This document shows positions 23,827-31,462 of a stretch of DNA of 36,830 bases, one piece after another. The notes below the pieces were generated by a model. That model was given only the letters and a program-made list of their open reading frames with translations. It had not been told where the DNA came from and searched no databases. Positions within the stretch are counted from its first letter, which is position 1, and every line of letters begins with the position of its first letter. Source of the stretch: an uncultured bacterium (GTDB lineage Bacteria > Cyanobacteriota > Vampirovibrionia > Gastranaerophilales > Gastranaerophilaceae); assembly GCA_902760645.1 (NCBI GenBank), contig CACWHC010000016.1, forward strand, positions 1 through 36,830, given 5' to 3'. The position numbers and the translations under genes are program-made.

Positions 23827-24756
23827 ATGTCTGATTCTATTGAAACGTTTAAACAAAATTTTTATGATACATATAATCAATTTTTGGCACCGTATTTAAA
23901 AAATTATGAGCCCATACGCAAGAAACACCTGAGAAATGCTATATTATGGAATATATTCTTTTTGGTAATTTATGTATATTTTATTGTGGTATCTCTGTTA
24001 GAAAATGCCAATATACTTTTGCTTGCATCGATTACAATAATAATTTTAATAGTAACGTCAATAGCAATATATGCATGCGAGAAAAAATATTTTGAACAAA
24101 AACTTAAAGATGATATTATGCCGCATATTTGCAGATGCTTTAAAAATTTTCACTGGTATCCGAAATACCCGAATAATCACAAACTGTTTGCCCAATCAGG
24201 ATTACTGAAGGATTTTGATTTTGTATCGGAGGATGATGTATTTATCGGGAAATATAAGAACGTTAATATTTCCGTAATAGAAGGTTATTATGATGCAGGC
24301 AGCGGACGAAACAGACACTTCGTATTTAACGGACTTATATTAAAATTGGATATGAATAAAGATTTCAAATCACATACAATACTTGCGCCAACATCTTTTC
24401 TCAAAAAATCTTCTATTCCGGAATTAAAAAGAACAGAACTTGAAGATATCGTATTTGAAAAAGAATATGATGTATTTACGGATGATCCGGTAGAAGCCCG
24501 ATACATACTAAATCCGACATTCATTGAAAAAATTAAAAATATAAAAAACATATTCAAACGTAAAAAATTAAGATGTGTATTTTACAAGAATAATCTGCTT
24601 ATAGCTATGCCAAGTATGACCGGCGACTTATTTTCGATAGGAAGCCTGATAAGGCCTGCGGAAGATCCAAAACAATTTGAGGAATTACTAAATCAGTTTG
24701 TATCAATACTGGAGCTTACGGAATACCTTAAACTGAATGAAAAAGCCATTCTTTAA
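23827..24756 (+). CDS. DUF3137-type membrane protein, copy 1
   Basis: 309 aa. A helical N-terminus is followed by two membrane helices (about 38-60 and 64-84; phrases WNIFFLVIYVYFIVVSLL and ILLLASITIIILIVTSIAIY). A cytoplasmic domain with the DUF3137 pattern follows: DDVFIGKYKNVNISVIEG, FNGLILKLDMNK, then LEDIVFEKEYDVFTDDPVEARYILNP. Function unknown for the family. It starts 3 nt after the small ORF, and GAGGCAGAG upstream can serve as its ribosome-binding site. It is a paralogue of the next gene, with a near-identical LELEDxxFEKxYDVFTxDPVEARYIL core. Confidence 0.82.
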   Translation: MSDSIETFKQNFYDTYNQFLAPYLKNYEPIRKKHLRNAILWNIFFLVIYVYFIVVSLLENANILLLASITIIILIVTSIAIYACEKKYFEQKLKDDIMPHICRCFKNFHWYPKYPNNHKLFAQSGLLKDFDFVSEDDVFIGKYKNVNISVIEGYYDAGSGRNRHFVFNGLILKLDMNKDFKSHTILAPTSFLKKSSIPELKRTELEDIVFEKEYDVFTDDPVEARYILNPTFIEKIKNIKNIFKRKKLRCVFYKNNLLIAMPSMTGDLFSIGSLIRPAEDPKQFEELLNQFVSILELTEYLKLNEKAIL

Positions 24757-24809
24757 ACAGTTACAAGACTTTATGAAAGATGATATAATTTATATAAGGA
24801 AATTTGAAA

Positions 24810-25730
24810 ATGACAGGAAGTATAGAAGAATTTAGACGGAATTTCTATAATAATTACCACAATTATTTGGTTGGGGCACTTGAAGAATTTGAAAATAAAC
24901 GAAAAAGTAAACTGATAAAAGCTATTGTAATTTCCGTTATCCTCATATTGTCAGGTGTTATACTCGGATATATTGAACTTAAATATTCATCAAAACCTGA
25001 CGGCAGACTTGAATTTATACTTATAGCACTGGGATTTGGAACGTACCACACAATAAAAAAGAATTTTGAAAAAGATATAAAAAATAAAATTATGACATCT
25101 GTATGCAGATGTTTTAATGAATTTATAACATGGAGTCAAAGTTATAATAATCATACGGAATTTGTCAATTCGGGGGCAATACCGAAATTTGCCGATGCAG
25201 AAGTTGATGATGTTTTCAACGGAATTTATAAAAATGTAAGAATATCAGTAGTTGAAGCCGAATATTCAATAGGAAGCGGTAAAAACAGACGCACAACATT
25301 TAAAGGTGTTATAATCAAGCTGAATATGAATAAAAAATTTTCGGGGCATACAATAGTTTGTAATGATTCAATCATGCACAATTCACCCGTTAAAGAGCTG
25401 AAACGTACGGAACTGGAAGATGTAGAATTTGAAAAGAAATACGATGTATTCACGAACGATCCGGTTGAAGCGAGATATATTCTGAACCCGAGATTTATGG
25501 AAAAAATAAAAAATATAAAAGTAGCTTTCAAGTGTAATAAAATCAAATGTGCATTTCATAACAATAATCTGATAATTTCAATGGATACGGGGAATACAGA
25601 TTTATTTTCCATAGGGAGTCTTGTAAAACCCGTTGCAGACCCGAAACAATTTGAAGAACTTATGAGTCAGTTTATATCAATACTTGCACTAATTGACATA
25701 CTGGAACTAGATAAAAAAGCTTTGTTGTAA
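24810..25730 (+). CDS. DUF3137-type membrane protein, copy 2
   Basis: 306 aa, a tandem duplicate of the preceding gene. It has the same plan: N-terminal helix (SIEEFRRNFYNNYHNYL), two close hydrophobic segments (IVISVILILSGVILGYI and LEFILIALGFG), then the domain with DDVFNGIYKNVRISVVEAEY and LEDVEFEKKYDVFTNDPVEARYILNP, and the matching tail ending FVSIL-type helix and LDKKALL. The ATG is preferred over an in-frame TTG two codons earlier because AAGGA lies upstream of it. A TATAAT near 24783 in the 53-bp gap suggests it may also have its own promoter. Confidence 0.82.
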   Translation: MTGSIEEFRRNFYNNYHNYLVGALEEFENKRKSKLIKAIVISVILILSGVILGYIELKYSSKPDGRLEFILIALGFGTYHTIKKNFEKDIKNKIMTSVCRCFNEFITWSQSYNNHTEFVNSGAIPKFADAEVDDVFNGIYKNVRISVVEAEYSIGSGKNRRTTFKGVIIKLNMNKKFSGHTIVCNDSIMHNSPVKELKRTELEDVEFEKKYDVFTNDPVEARYILNPRFMEKIKNIKVAFKCNKIKCAFHNNNLIISMDTGNTDLFSIGSLVKPVADPKQFEELMSQFISILALIDILELDKKALL

Positions 25731-25795
25731 TATTGCGAGTCATTACAATAAATGTTATAATATATATGGATAGTTGGTAACTTTTCTGCAGGACT

Positions 25796-26833
25796 ATGGA
25801 CAAGAAAAAAGATAAATTTAACGAAGAAAATTATCTTCGCCTATATTATGACATACCCTTTGAAGGCTCAACCTCGGCAGGGAAACCTTTACGCAGGCTA
25901 AGAAACATAACCTGCCCGTACAGAGGCATAAAAATCATACCCGGAACAGCACTAAAACCGTTTGAAAGAGGACTTGCAAACTGCAAAACTTCAGCTGACG
26001 CAGTTAATTTATTGAGTGAATACTCAAAAAATCTTTTACCTACGGAACAATCCGTTTATGCAATAATTAAAGAGTTTTCGGCACTTAATCCGAACGATAA
26101 TATCCAAAATTGCCTGCAAATGATACATACAAACTGTCTTACTCGTCTGAAGTTAGAAGAATTTGAGGTACTTGATAATGTGGATTTGTTATCAAGGAAA
26201 CTTTCCCCGACAACAGCACTAAAACTGAGAGAAATTACAACGAAATGCCGTCAGTTAATACTTAATGACAGCAAAAAAGATACTTTTAAACGTAAGAATT
26301 TTCTTAACTCATTAGACGAAATACAACCGAAAGACAACGAAAAAGAAATTTTTGGCGATATAAAAAACAAAGCACTGTTTTTACCGACATCAGGAAGCAG
26401 CAAAAATGCCTTCGTCGTCAAATACTCAGCAAGAACCCAAACAGAAACAATCAGAAGAATATTTATTGCATCCACAGGCTCAATAGAGCATATAGTTCCA
26501 CAGTCACTCGGCGGACTGAATTCAATCGGGAATTTTCTCTGGACAACAGCAAGCGGAAACCGTTACAGAGAAAATATGCCGCTTCTGTGGTACATAAAAA
26601 GGTTTAACAAAATACCTACTTATATGCAAATGTATATTGATGACGTAATAGAAGAAATACATAACGGTAAACTGGAAGGGAACGAAACATATCCGTATAA
26701 AATAAAACAAAAAATGCTTGAAGCCTCAGAAGGCAGAGTTTTGATAAGTCTTTCCAAATACAAATATACAGAAGATGAAGCTGCGGAAAGAGAAAAAGAA
26801 TATCACTACAGATGGGAAAAATACCATAAATAA
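25796..26833 (+). CDS. HNH-endonuclease-like protein
   Basis: 345 aa, no signal or membrane segment. The C-terminal half has an HNH-type motif: STGSIEHIVPQSLGG (the Glu-His-Ile-Val-Pro core), then NSIGNFLW and GNRYRENMPL, the usual Asn and downstream positively charged part. A CPYRG near residue 41 sits in an N-terminal region (LRRLRNITCPYRGIKIIPG) that may bind metal or DNA, but no second CxxC is visible. HNH domains of this kind occur in restriction enzymes, phage and toxin nucleases, and DNA repair. No partner gene is adjacent, so the role is open. TATAAT near 25757 and a weak AGGA precede the ATG. Confidence 0.65.
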   Translation: MDKKKDKFNEENYLRLYYDIPFEGSTSAGKPLRRLRNITCPYRGIKIIPGTALKPFERGLANCKTSADAVNLLSEYSKNLLPTEQSVYAIIKEFSALNPNDNIQNCLQMIHTNCLTRLKLEEFEVLDNVDLLSRKLSPTTALKLREITTKCRQLILNDSKKDTFKRKNFLNSLDEIQPKDNEKEIFGDIKNKALFLPTSGSSKNAFVVKYSARTQTETIRRIFIASTGSIEHIVPQSLGGLNSIGNFLWTTASGNRYRENMPLLWYIKRFNKIPTYMQMYIDDVIEEIHNGKLEGNETYPYKIKQKMLEASEGRVLISLSKYKYTEDEAAEREKEYHYRWEKYHK

Positions 26834-26907
26834 TACTCCATTACAAATATGACAAATTGTAACCTTTCTTGACAAAAATTTACGTTGTGAAACATTTTGA
26901 ACTTTTT

Positions 26908-26921
26908 GGCATGGTTCATGC
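26908..26921 (+). promoter_or_regulatory. possible sigma-54-type promoter (GG-N10-GC)
   Basis: TTGGCATGGTTCATGCTA has GG (26908-26909) and GC (26920-26921) exactly 10 nt apart inside TGGCA...ATGCT, as sigma-54 promoters do. A consensus TTGACA at 26869 lacks a matching -10. No sigma-54 factor or activator is seen in the window, and the match may be chance. Confidence 0.3.
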
Positions 26922-26975
26922 TAGAGTAATTATACAAAGTTTAAAACACACTGGAATAGTTAAGGAGATTAATGA

Positions 26976-27737
26976 ATGTCGGAATTTCTGAGCAAAGAAG
27001 AGATTAAACAATGGAGAAGTTCTTTAGAGAGGATTACTTTAGAGGAATATGCTGCCAGATTAGGGAAGAAAATAGCCGATGCAAAACCGACTAACGATTT
27101 GGCGGATATAGTATTACACGGACAACCGGTAGTATCCACTACTCAGGACTGGGTACAGGCAAAAACCGAAAGAATAACAACAATTGCACAACGTGCATTT
27201 GACAGAGAACAGGAAATTGCACCATCACCATTTTCTATACAGAAGCTTAAACTCAGCTTAAGTGATGAATATAGTGATGGGAATAAAGATAAAAAATCAA
27301 CAAATAAGACTTCTAAAAAATCAGATGTAAAAGCTGCAAAAACAAATATTTCTTCTGATGTAACAGAAGAAACACCTGCTGTCAAAACATCAGCAAAGAA
27401 AACAACTGCAAAACCTGCGGTAAAGAAAGAAGTTAAGGCTCCTAAAACAGCAAAAGCAGTTAAAGCTCATAAAGAAGTACTTGAAGCAAGACCTACCGGT
27501 GACAGTCTGAGAGATGAAGTAAGAATCATCTTTAAGAAAGCTCTTACCGACAGAGAACAAAAAGTTTTTGATTATTTCGCAGAACATAAAAATGAAGTTG
27601 TTTACGCTAAAGATTTAGCAGTACTTCTTGATTTACCAAGAGATTATGTATATAAATACATCAAAAATTTAAGAGCAAAAATTGAAGGTGAAAAACTTGA
27701 AAATGCTGATAAAGGCGGTTTCGTACTTCACGTTTAA
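26976..27737 (+). CDS. Lys/Ala-rich protein with C-terminal winged-helix-like domain
   Basis: 253 aa, no signal peptide. Residues 1-90 are a small helical domain (LSKEEIKQWRSSLERITLEEYAARLGKKI). Residues about 100-165 are low-complexity Lys/Ala/Thr (KKSTNKTSKKSDVKAAK, TSAKKTTAKPAVKKEVKAP), like the tails of histone H1 or bacterial HU-like nucleoid proteins. The C-terminal ~75 residues read as a winged helix of the response-regulator output type (LTDREQKVFDYFAEHKNEVV, YAKDLAVLLDLPRDYVYKYI, then LRAKIEG and GGFVLHV). A DNA-binding or chromosome-organising role is likely. AAGGAG lies upstream of the ATG, and a perfect terminator follows. Confidence 0.72.
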   Translation: MSEFLSKEEIKQWRSSLERITLEEYAARLGKKIADAKPTNDLADIVLHGQPVVSTTQDWVQAKTERITTIAQRAFDREQEIAPSPFSIQKLKLSLSDEYSDGNKDKKSTNKTSKKSDVKAAKTNISSDVTEETPAVKTSAKKTTAKPAVKKEVKAPKTAKAVKAHKEVLEARPTGDSLRDEVRIIFKKALTDREQKVFDYFAEHKNEVVYAKDLAVLLDLPRDYVYKYIKNLRAKIEGEKLENADKGGFVLHV

Positions 27738-27757
27738 TTATAAAAAAGACATTATTT

Positions 27758-27789
27758 AAAAAATGACTTCAATATTGAAGTCATTTTTT
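27758..27789 (+). terminator. intrinsic terminator, 15-bp perfect stem
   Basis: AAAAAATGACTTCAA (27758-27772) pairs with TTGAAGTCATTTTTT (27775-27789) around a 2-nt loop. It is the cleanest terminator in the window and ends the winged-helix gene. From 27790 to the next gene I see only AT-rich DNA with a likely promoter (TATAAT near 27855). Confidence 0.9.
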
Positions 27790-27958
27790 ATTTGTAAAAA
27801 GATATAGCCTTAACCGTAAATAAAAAGTTTAAGATTATTGCAAATACTATACCTTATAATTACGCCAAAAGCAGACTAATCTGAAGAAAAAATATAATTA
27901 ACAAGATTAATAGCAAAAAATATTAACGAAAGTTACTCTGTATCTAAGGAGTTGCTTT

Positions 27959-28927
27959 ATGAAAAAAAACATACTAATTGCATTAATCTTAACAATGTTA
28001 ACAACGAGTGCTTATGGTGCTGCAACAGGTTATGACACGACAATCGGGAAAATAGAAGATTCCCTGTACGGATTTCAATATAACAGCGAAAATATGACAA
28101 GCCGGCTTAACAGGGTGGAGGAAGCTGTATACGGAAAAACTTATTCAAACAAAACAGAAAAAGAAAGACTCGCAAAATTAAGTATTGACTTATCTGCAAA
28201 AGAAATGGGAAATGAAATTCCGCCTGTAGAAGACACTTTTGCGGAAAATGATGCTTATATTGCAGAAGATTTGCAGGAAACTTCTGATGTAAGTTATCCG
28301 ATAATTGATGAAATGGAACAACAGGTATTCAAAGAAAAATATACGAAAGAAAATATAAAAAACAGACTCGCAAAACTTGAACAAAAAACTTTTAACAAAA
28401 CCTTCAATGATGACCTTAATACAAGAACAGAAAGGTTAAAAGCGGAATTAAAACCAAAATCATTTATGGATAACCGTATGGCTCAATCTTCAAATGTATT
28501 TTACGATGAAGATGTAGAACCGGTACAGTCAAATTATCATCTTGATAAATTTGTTCCCCCGGGGAACTTTGATTATGAGTACTACAACGACCAAAACAGA
28601 AGATTAGGTGATTATTACGATGATAATTTATCATCAAATAAAACTCACACTACCAAAAAGGCCTCAATATCAACAATCGAAAAAAAATTATACCACCAAA
28701 CTTTTGCCGGTGATACTACCGAAAACAGACTTGCACGACTTGAAAATTCAATGTTTGGCACTCAGTTTACAAATGATGATACGCAAACAAGAATAAACCG
28801 AATCTCAAGTGCATATCAGGCAGAAAAATCCGCAGGCAAATATGACTCAAATAAATTTACACAAAACCTTGCAACTGCAATGCAAATCGGTACACTCATA
28901 CTTATGGTACTTGCCTGCATATTATAA
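27959..28927 (+). CDS. exported protein with three ~43-aa tandem repeats
   Basis: 322 aa, with a signal peptide (1-20) and a C-terminal hydrophobic helix (MQIGTLILMVLACIL). Three repeats lie at about 32-74, 119-160 and 240-285. Each is two ~21-residue halves of the form E-x2-(L/V)-(Y/F)-G/x-x2-(Y/F)-x6-RL-x-(K/R)-(L/V), for example IEDSLYGFQYNSENMTSRL and LENSMFGTQFTNDDTQTRI. The repeats are separated by acidic and Asp/Tyr-rich linkers. This looks like an envelope protein, but I cannot name the family. AAGGAG lies 7 nt before the ATG. Confidence 0.75.
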   Translation: MKKNILIALILTMLTTSAYGAATGYDTTIGKIEDSLYGFQYNSENMTSRLNRVEEAVYGKTYSNKTEKERLAKLSIDLSAKEMGNEIPPVEDTFAENDAYIAEDLQETSDVSYPIIDEMEQQVFKEKYTKENIKNRLAKLEQKTFNKTFNDDLNTRTERLKAELKPKSFMDNRMAQSSNVFYDEDVEPVQSNYHLDKFVPPGNFDYEYYNDQNRRLGDYYDDNLSSNKTHTTKKASISTIEKKLYHQTFAGDTTENRLARLENSMFGTQFTNDDTQTRINRISSAYQAEKSAGKYDSNKFTQNLATAMQIGTLILMVLACIL

Positions 28928-28962
28928 TTTGACTTTAGAATAAACATCATTAATAAAATTAT

Positions 28963-29334
28963 ATGGATATTTTAAGTCTTTTTAAAATCAAAAAACAATG
29001 CCACCATGAAAAAGTTTCCCCCTGCGAAGACCTTGCATACTGTCCTGACTGCGGAGAACTTATAGAAAACCGCTGGTACATAACAAGGTGTGCATGCTGC
29101 GGCCTTAAATTAAAAGCTGTATTAAAAAATGGTGAAATAGTACCTGAAGAAAATTTCTGCCACAACTGCGGCAGCCACGAATTTGAGCCTGAACAGGTTT
29201 CAAAAATAAATTGCATAGATATAAATTATGCAGTTCTTGTCAGAACAGTTATTGAACCTTATGCGGAGGATATTACCCAAAGCTGGACAAACGTGCAGCA
29301 TTCACCTAATTATAAACTGCTTACGCATACATAA
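28963..29334 (+). CDS. zinc-ribbon protein with three CxxC knuckles
   Basis: 123 aa, cytoplasmic. It has three CxxC pairs: YCPDCGELI, RCACCGLKLKA and FCHNCGSHEF, plus single Cys/His residues upstream (QCHHEKVSPCED), enough for two zinc ribbons. The C-terminal part (INYAVLVRTVIEP) is helical. Function unknown. There is no ribosome-binding site before the ATG, and TTGACT with TAATAA 6 nt before the ATG may give a leaderless mRNA. The last 14 bp overlap the convergent spmB gene. Confidence 0.7.
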   Translation: MDILSLFKIKKQCHHEKVSPCEDLAYCPDCGELIENRWYITRCACCGLKLKAVLKNGEIVPEENFCHNCGSHEFEPEQVSKINCIDINYAVLVRTVIEPYAEDITQSWTNVQHSPNYKLLTHT

Positions 29335-29857
29335 TGTTGCAGACACTAACAGCTGCAATTATACCGACAATATCCGCCAATATCCCGACTAACATGGCAT
29401 ATCTTAATTTTGATATTTGCACAGCCCCAAAATAAACAGCAAGCACATAAAAAGTAGTTTCACTGCTTCCAACCATAACCGCAGCAAGAGTTGTTGCGTA
29501 ATTATCAGGTCCGAGAGAATGTGCAATGTCAGAAAATACTCCCAATGCAGCAGAACCTGACAATGAGCGTACTATCATTATCGGAGTAACATCAACCGGA
29601 ATATTAAATTTAGATAACAATGGCATACAGAAAACCCCAACTGCCTCAATCAATCCTGATGCCCGAAGCATTGATATTGCCACAATTATTGCCACCAGAT
29701 AAGGTATAATATTTACGGCGACCTTAAAGCCATCCTTTGCCCCGTCCGTAAAAACTTCGTATATAGGGACTTTTTTTATTAAACCGAGAGTAAGTATTAA
29801 TAACAAAACAACCGGCAATGCCCATAAAGAAATAATATCCATAAGGTGATGAAACAT
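29321..29857 (-). CDS. spmB: SpmB-like membrane protein (nucleoside-recognition/gate domain)
   Basis: 178 aa, four or five membrane helices. It matches SpmB by order and sequence: YEVFTDGAKDGFKVAVNIIPYLVAI, RSLSGSAALG, and the family motif VGSSETTFYVLAVYFG. In Bacillus SpmA/SpmB act in spore core dehydration, but the pair is widespread in non-spore-formers, where the role is unknown and transport through the Gate domain is suspected. The ATG overlaps the spmA stop by one base, with GGAGG just upstream. Confidence 0.85.
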   Translation of the reverse strand: MFHHLMDIISLWALPVVLLLILTLGLIKKVPIYEVFTDGAKDGFKVAVNIIPYLVAIIVAISMLRASGLIEAVGVFCMPLLSKFNIPVDVTPIMIVRSLSGSAALGVFSDIAHSLGPDNYATTLAAVMVGSSETTFYVLAVYFGAVQISKLRYAMLVGILADIVGIIAAVSVCNIMYA

Positions 29858-30459
29858 TATTCGTCACCTCCATCATTTGTCTGCGGCTTCCATAAATGCT
29901 GAAATATTTTTGCAAAAATAATTGCGGATACAAAGGCAATACTTGTAACAAGCAGGGTAGGTGCAATAATAGAAGTAGGGTTTTTATATCCTATACCGAC
30001 CAAAACGGCAATAACAGTAGCCGGTACAAGCTGAAATCCTGCCGTATTCATTGCAAGAAACATACACATAGCATCAGATGCACTCTTTTTATCCTTATTA
30101 TGCTTCTGCATTTCTTCCATAGCTTTTATACCTATAGGAGTTGCAGCATTTGAAAGTCCGAAAGCATTTGCAGCTAAGCTCATTGCAATATCGCCGACAG
30201 CCGGGGAATCCTCAGGAATATCATTAAATAACCGTTTTGTAACGGGCTTTATTAGCGTGGAAATTATATCAATTAGTCCTGATTTTTCGGCAATTTTCAT
30301 CATACCAAGCCAAAAAGCCATAATACCGATAAGTGAAATTGCAACCTTTACGGACAATTCAGCACCACTCAAAATTGCGTTAACGACATCTCCCAGCTTG
30401 CCATTAAGAGCCCCTGCAACAATAGATATTACTATTAGAAAATAAAATATATAATTCAT
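29857..30459 (-). CDS. spmA: SpmA-like membrane protein (Gate domain)
   Basis: 200 aa, multi-helix inner-membrane protein. The conserved parts are GALNGKLGDVVNAILSGAELSV, LIGIMAFWLGMMKIAEKSGLI, SLAANAFGLSNAATPIGIKAMEEM and MFLAMNTAGFQLVPATVIA. It is co-translated with spmB. There is no ribosome-binding site before the ATG. A good promoter (see entry) places the transcription start at the ATG itself. Confidence 0.85.
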   Translation of the reverse strand: MNYIFYFLIVISIVAGALNGKLGDVVNAILSGAELSVKVAISLIGIMAFWLGMMKIAEKSGLIDIISTLIKPVTKRLFNDIPEDSPAVGDIAMSLAANAFGLSNAATPIGIKAMEEMQKHNKDKKSASDAMCMFLAMNTAGFQLVPATVIAVLVGIGYKNPTSIIAPTLLVTSIAFVSAIIFAKIFQHLWKPQTNDGGDE

Positions 30460-30465
30460 AAAAAG

Positions 30466-30494
30466 ATTTTAGCATTTTGAGAATAATATTACAA
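30466..30494 (-). promoter_or_regulatory. promoter of spmA, leaderless
   Basis: On the minus strand TTGTAA (30494-30489), a 17-nt spacer, TAAAAT (30471-30466), then 6 nt to the spmA ATG. The -35 overlaps the stop codon of the XRE gene. Confidence 0.65.
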
Positions 30495-30704
30495 ATCTCT
30501 TAATAATTCATTTATATCAATCGACAAAACTCTTGCAATATCATAAACCAAGAATATAGAAGGTGTTTGTATTCCACGTTCTATTAAACTTATTGAACTC
30601 TCGCTAACATCAATTTTTTCAGCAAGCTCTGCCTGTGAAAAATTTTTTCTGTGCCTTTCAGCTTTGATATTCTGAGCAAGAATTTTATTACGATTATCTT
30701 TCAT
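30489..30704 (-). CDS. XRE-family helix-turn-helix regulator
   Basis: 71 aa, essentially one lambda-repressor-like HTH domain: LAQNIKAERHRKNFSQAELAEKI, DVSESSISLIERGIQTPS, then the helical ARVLSIDINELL. It lacks any sensing domain and should act as a dimer. The start is the second in-frame ATG because the first lies inside the promoter. It faces away from the second pseudopilin gene across 93 bp with an 8-bp inverted repeat, so it is the likely regulator of that gene and perhaps of itself. Confidence 0.88.
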   Translation of the reverse strand: MKDNRNKILAQNIKAERHRKNFSQAELAEKIDVSESSISLIERGIQTPSIFLVYDIARVLSIDINELLRDL

Positions 30705-30711
30705 AATAGAA

Positions 30712-30740
30712 ATTATCATGTATTGACATATTAATTACAA
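30712..30740 (-). promoter_or_regulatory. promoter of the XRE gene, leaderless
   Basis: TTGTAA (30740-30735), a 17-nt spacer and GATAAT (30717-30712) on the minus strand, then 7 nt to the ATG at 30704. No ribosome-binding site is present. Confidence 0.6.
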
Positions 30741-30751
30741 GAGTGTAAACT
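30723..30751 (+). promoter_or_regulatory. promoter of the second pseudopilin gene
   Basis: A consensus TTGACA (30723-30728), a 17-nt spacer and TAAACT (30746-30751). It overlaps the oppositely directed XRE promoter, so the two polymerases would compete. Confidence 0.65.
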
Positions 30752-30771
30752 ATCATTTATTAGTAGTTTAC
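30745..30771. promoter_or_regulatory. candidate XRE operator
   Basis: GTAAACTA (30745-30752) and TAGTTTAC (30764-30771) are perfect inverted halves 11 nt apart. The left half covers the -10 of the pseudopilin promoter, so binding there would block it. Confidence 0.55.
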
Positions 30772-30797
30772 TACGTCTAATAAGGAGGATAGTACTT

Positions 30798-31457
30798 ATG
30801 AAAAATAAATTAGCTTTTACATTAGCGGAAGTATTAATTACACTGGGAATAATAGGTGTAGTCGCAGCATTGACATTACCTGCACTAATACAAAACTATC
30901 AAAAACAAGTCTATGTAAATGCACTGAAAAAGAGTATTTCAACTTTGCAAAACGGATTTAAAATGGCATTAGCAGAAGACGGAGTCGATGAACTACAGCA
31001 TACAGAATTATTCGGCAGTTTAACTACGACAAACAACAACTATGTCTATAATACAACAAACGAAATTTTTGAAAATAACTTGAAAAAATATTTCCACATA
31101 ATCAACATAAAATCATACGAAAACTCATTCAAACCCTATAAAACACTTAATAATAATGATTACTATGAATTAAAAAAAGAAATATTTTTATCTGACGGTT
31201 CAAGTATTATATTGTTTGGTCCAGCACCTTTTTCTGGCTATTTCTCCAAATATGATCAAAATGTTCTGATAGACGTAAATACCAGTGCTAAAAATCCGAA
31301 TCAATGGGGAAGAGACTTATTTGGTTTCAAATTTGATACAAGAGGAAATATAAATGGTGGTGTATGGGCTTACACTTCAGAGGCATGCAACAAGAATAAT
31401 ACTGGTTTCTCATGCGGAGACTATTTACTTAAAAACAACTATAACATGGATTACTAA
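30798..31457 (+). CDS. pseudopilin (prepilin-type N-terminal domain)
   Basis: 219 aa. It begins MKNKLA-FTLAEVLITLGIIGVVAALTLPALI: a short basic leader, the prepilin-peptidase site and Glu at +5, then the long hydrophobic helix. The residue before the cleavage site is Ala, not the usual Gly, which some prepilin peptidases accept. The globular part has a conserved pattern (IFLSDGSSIILFG, VLIDVNTSAKNPNQWGRDLFGFKF, DTRGNINGG) and two C-terminal Cys (EACNKNN, SCGDYLL). It is likely a minor pseudopilin of a type II secretion or type IV pilus system. AAGGAGG lies 10 nt upstream. Its 3' end shows no G+C-rich, diversified tail, unlike the gene at 8320. Confidence 0.85.
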   Translation: MKNKLAFTLAEVLITLGIIGVVAALTLPALIQNYQKQVYVNALKKSISTLQNGFKMALAEDGVDELQHTELFGSLTTTNNNYVYNTTNEIFENNLKKYFHIINIKSYENSFKPYKTLNNNDYYELKKEIFLSDGSSIILFGPAPFSGYFSKYDQNVLIDVNTSAKNPNQWGRDLFGFKFDTRGNINGGVWAYTSEACNKNNTGFSCGDYLLKNNYNMDY

Positions 31458-31462
31458 TTATC

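Noticed and set aside
29321-30459. Evidence that the organism sporulates
   Set aside because: SpmA/SpmB homologues are common in non-spore-formers and no other sporulation gene is here.
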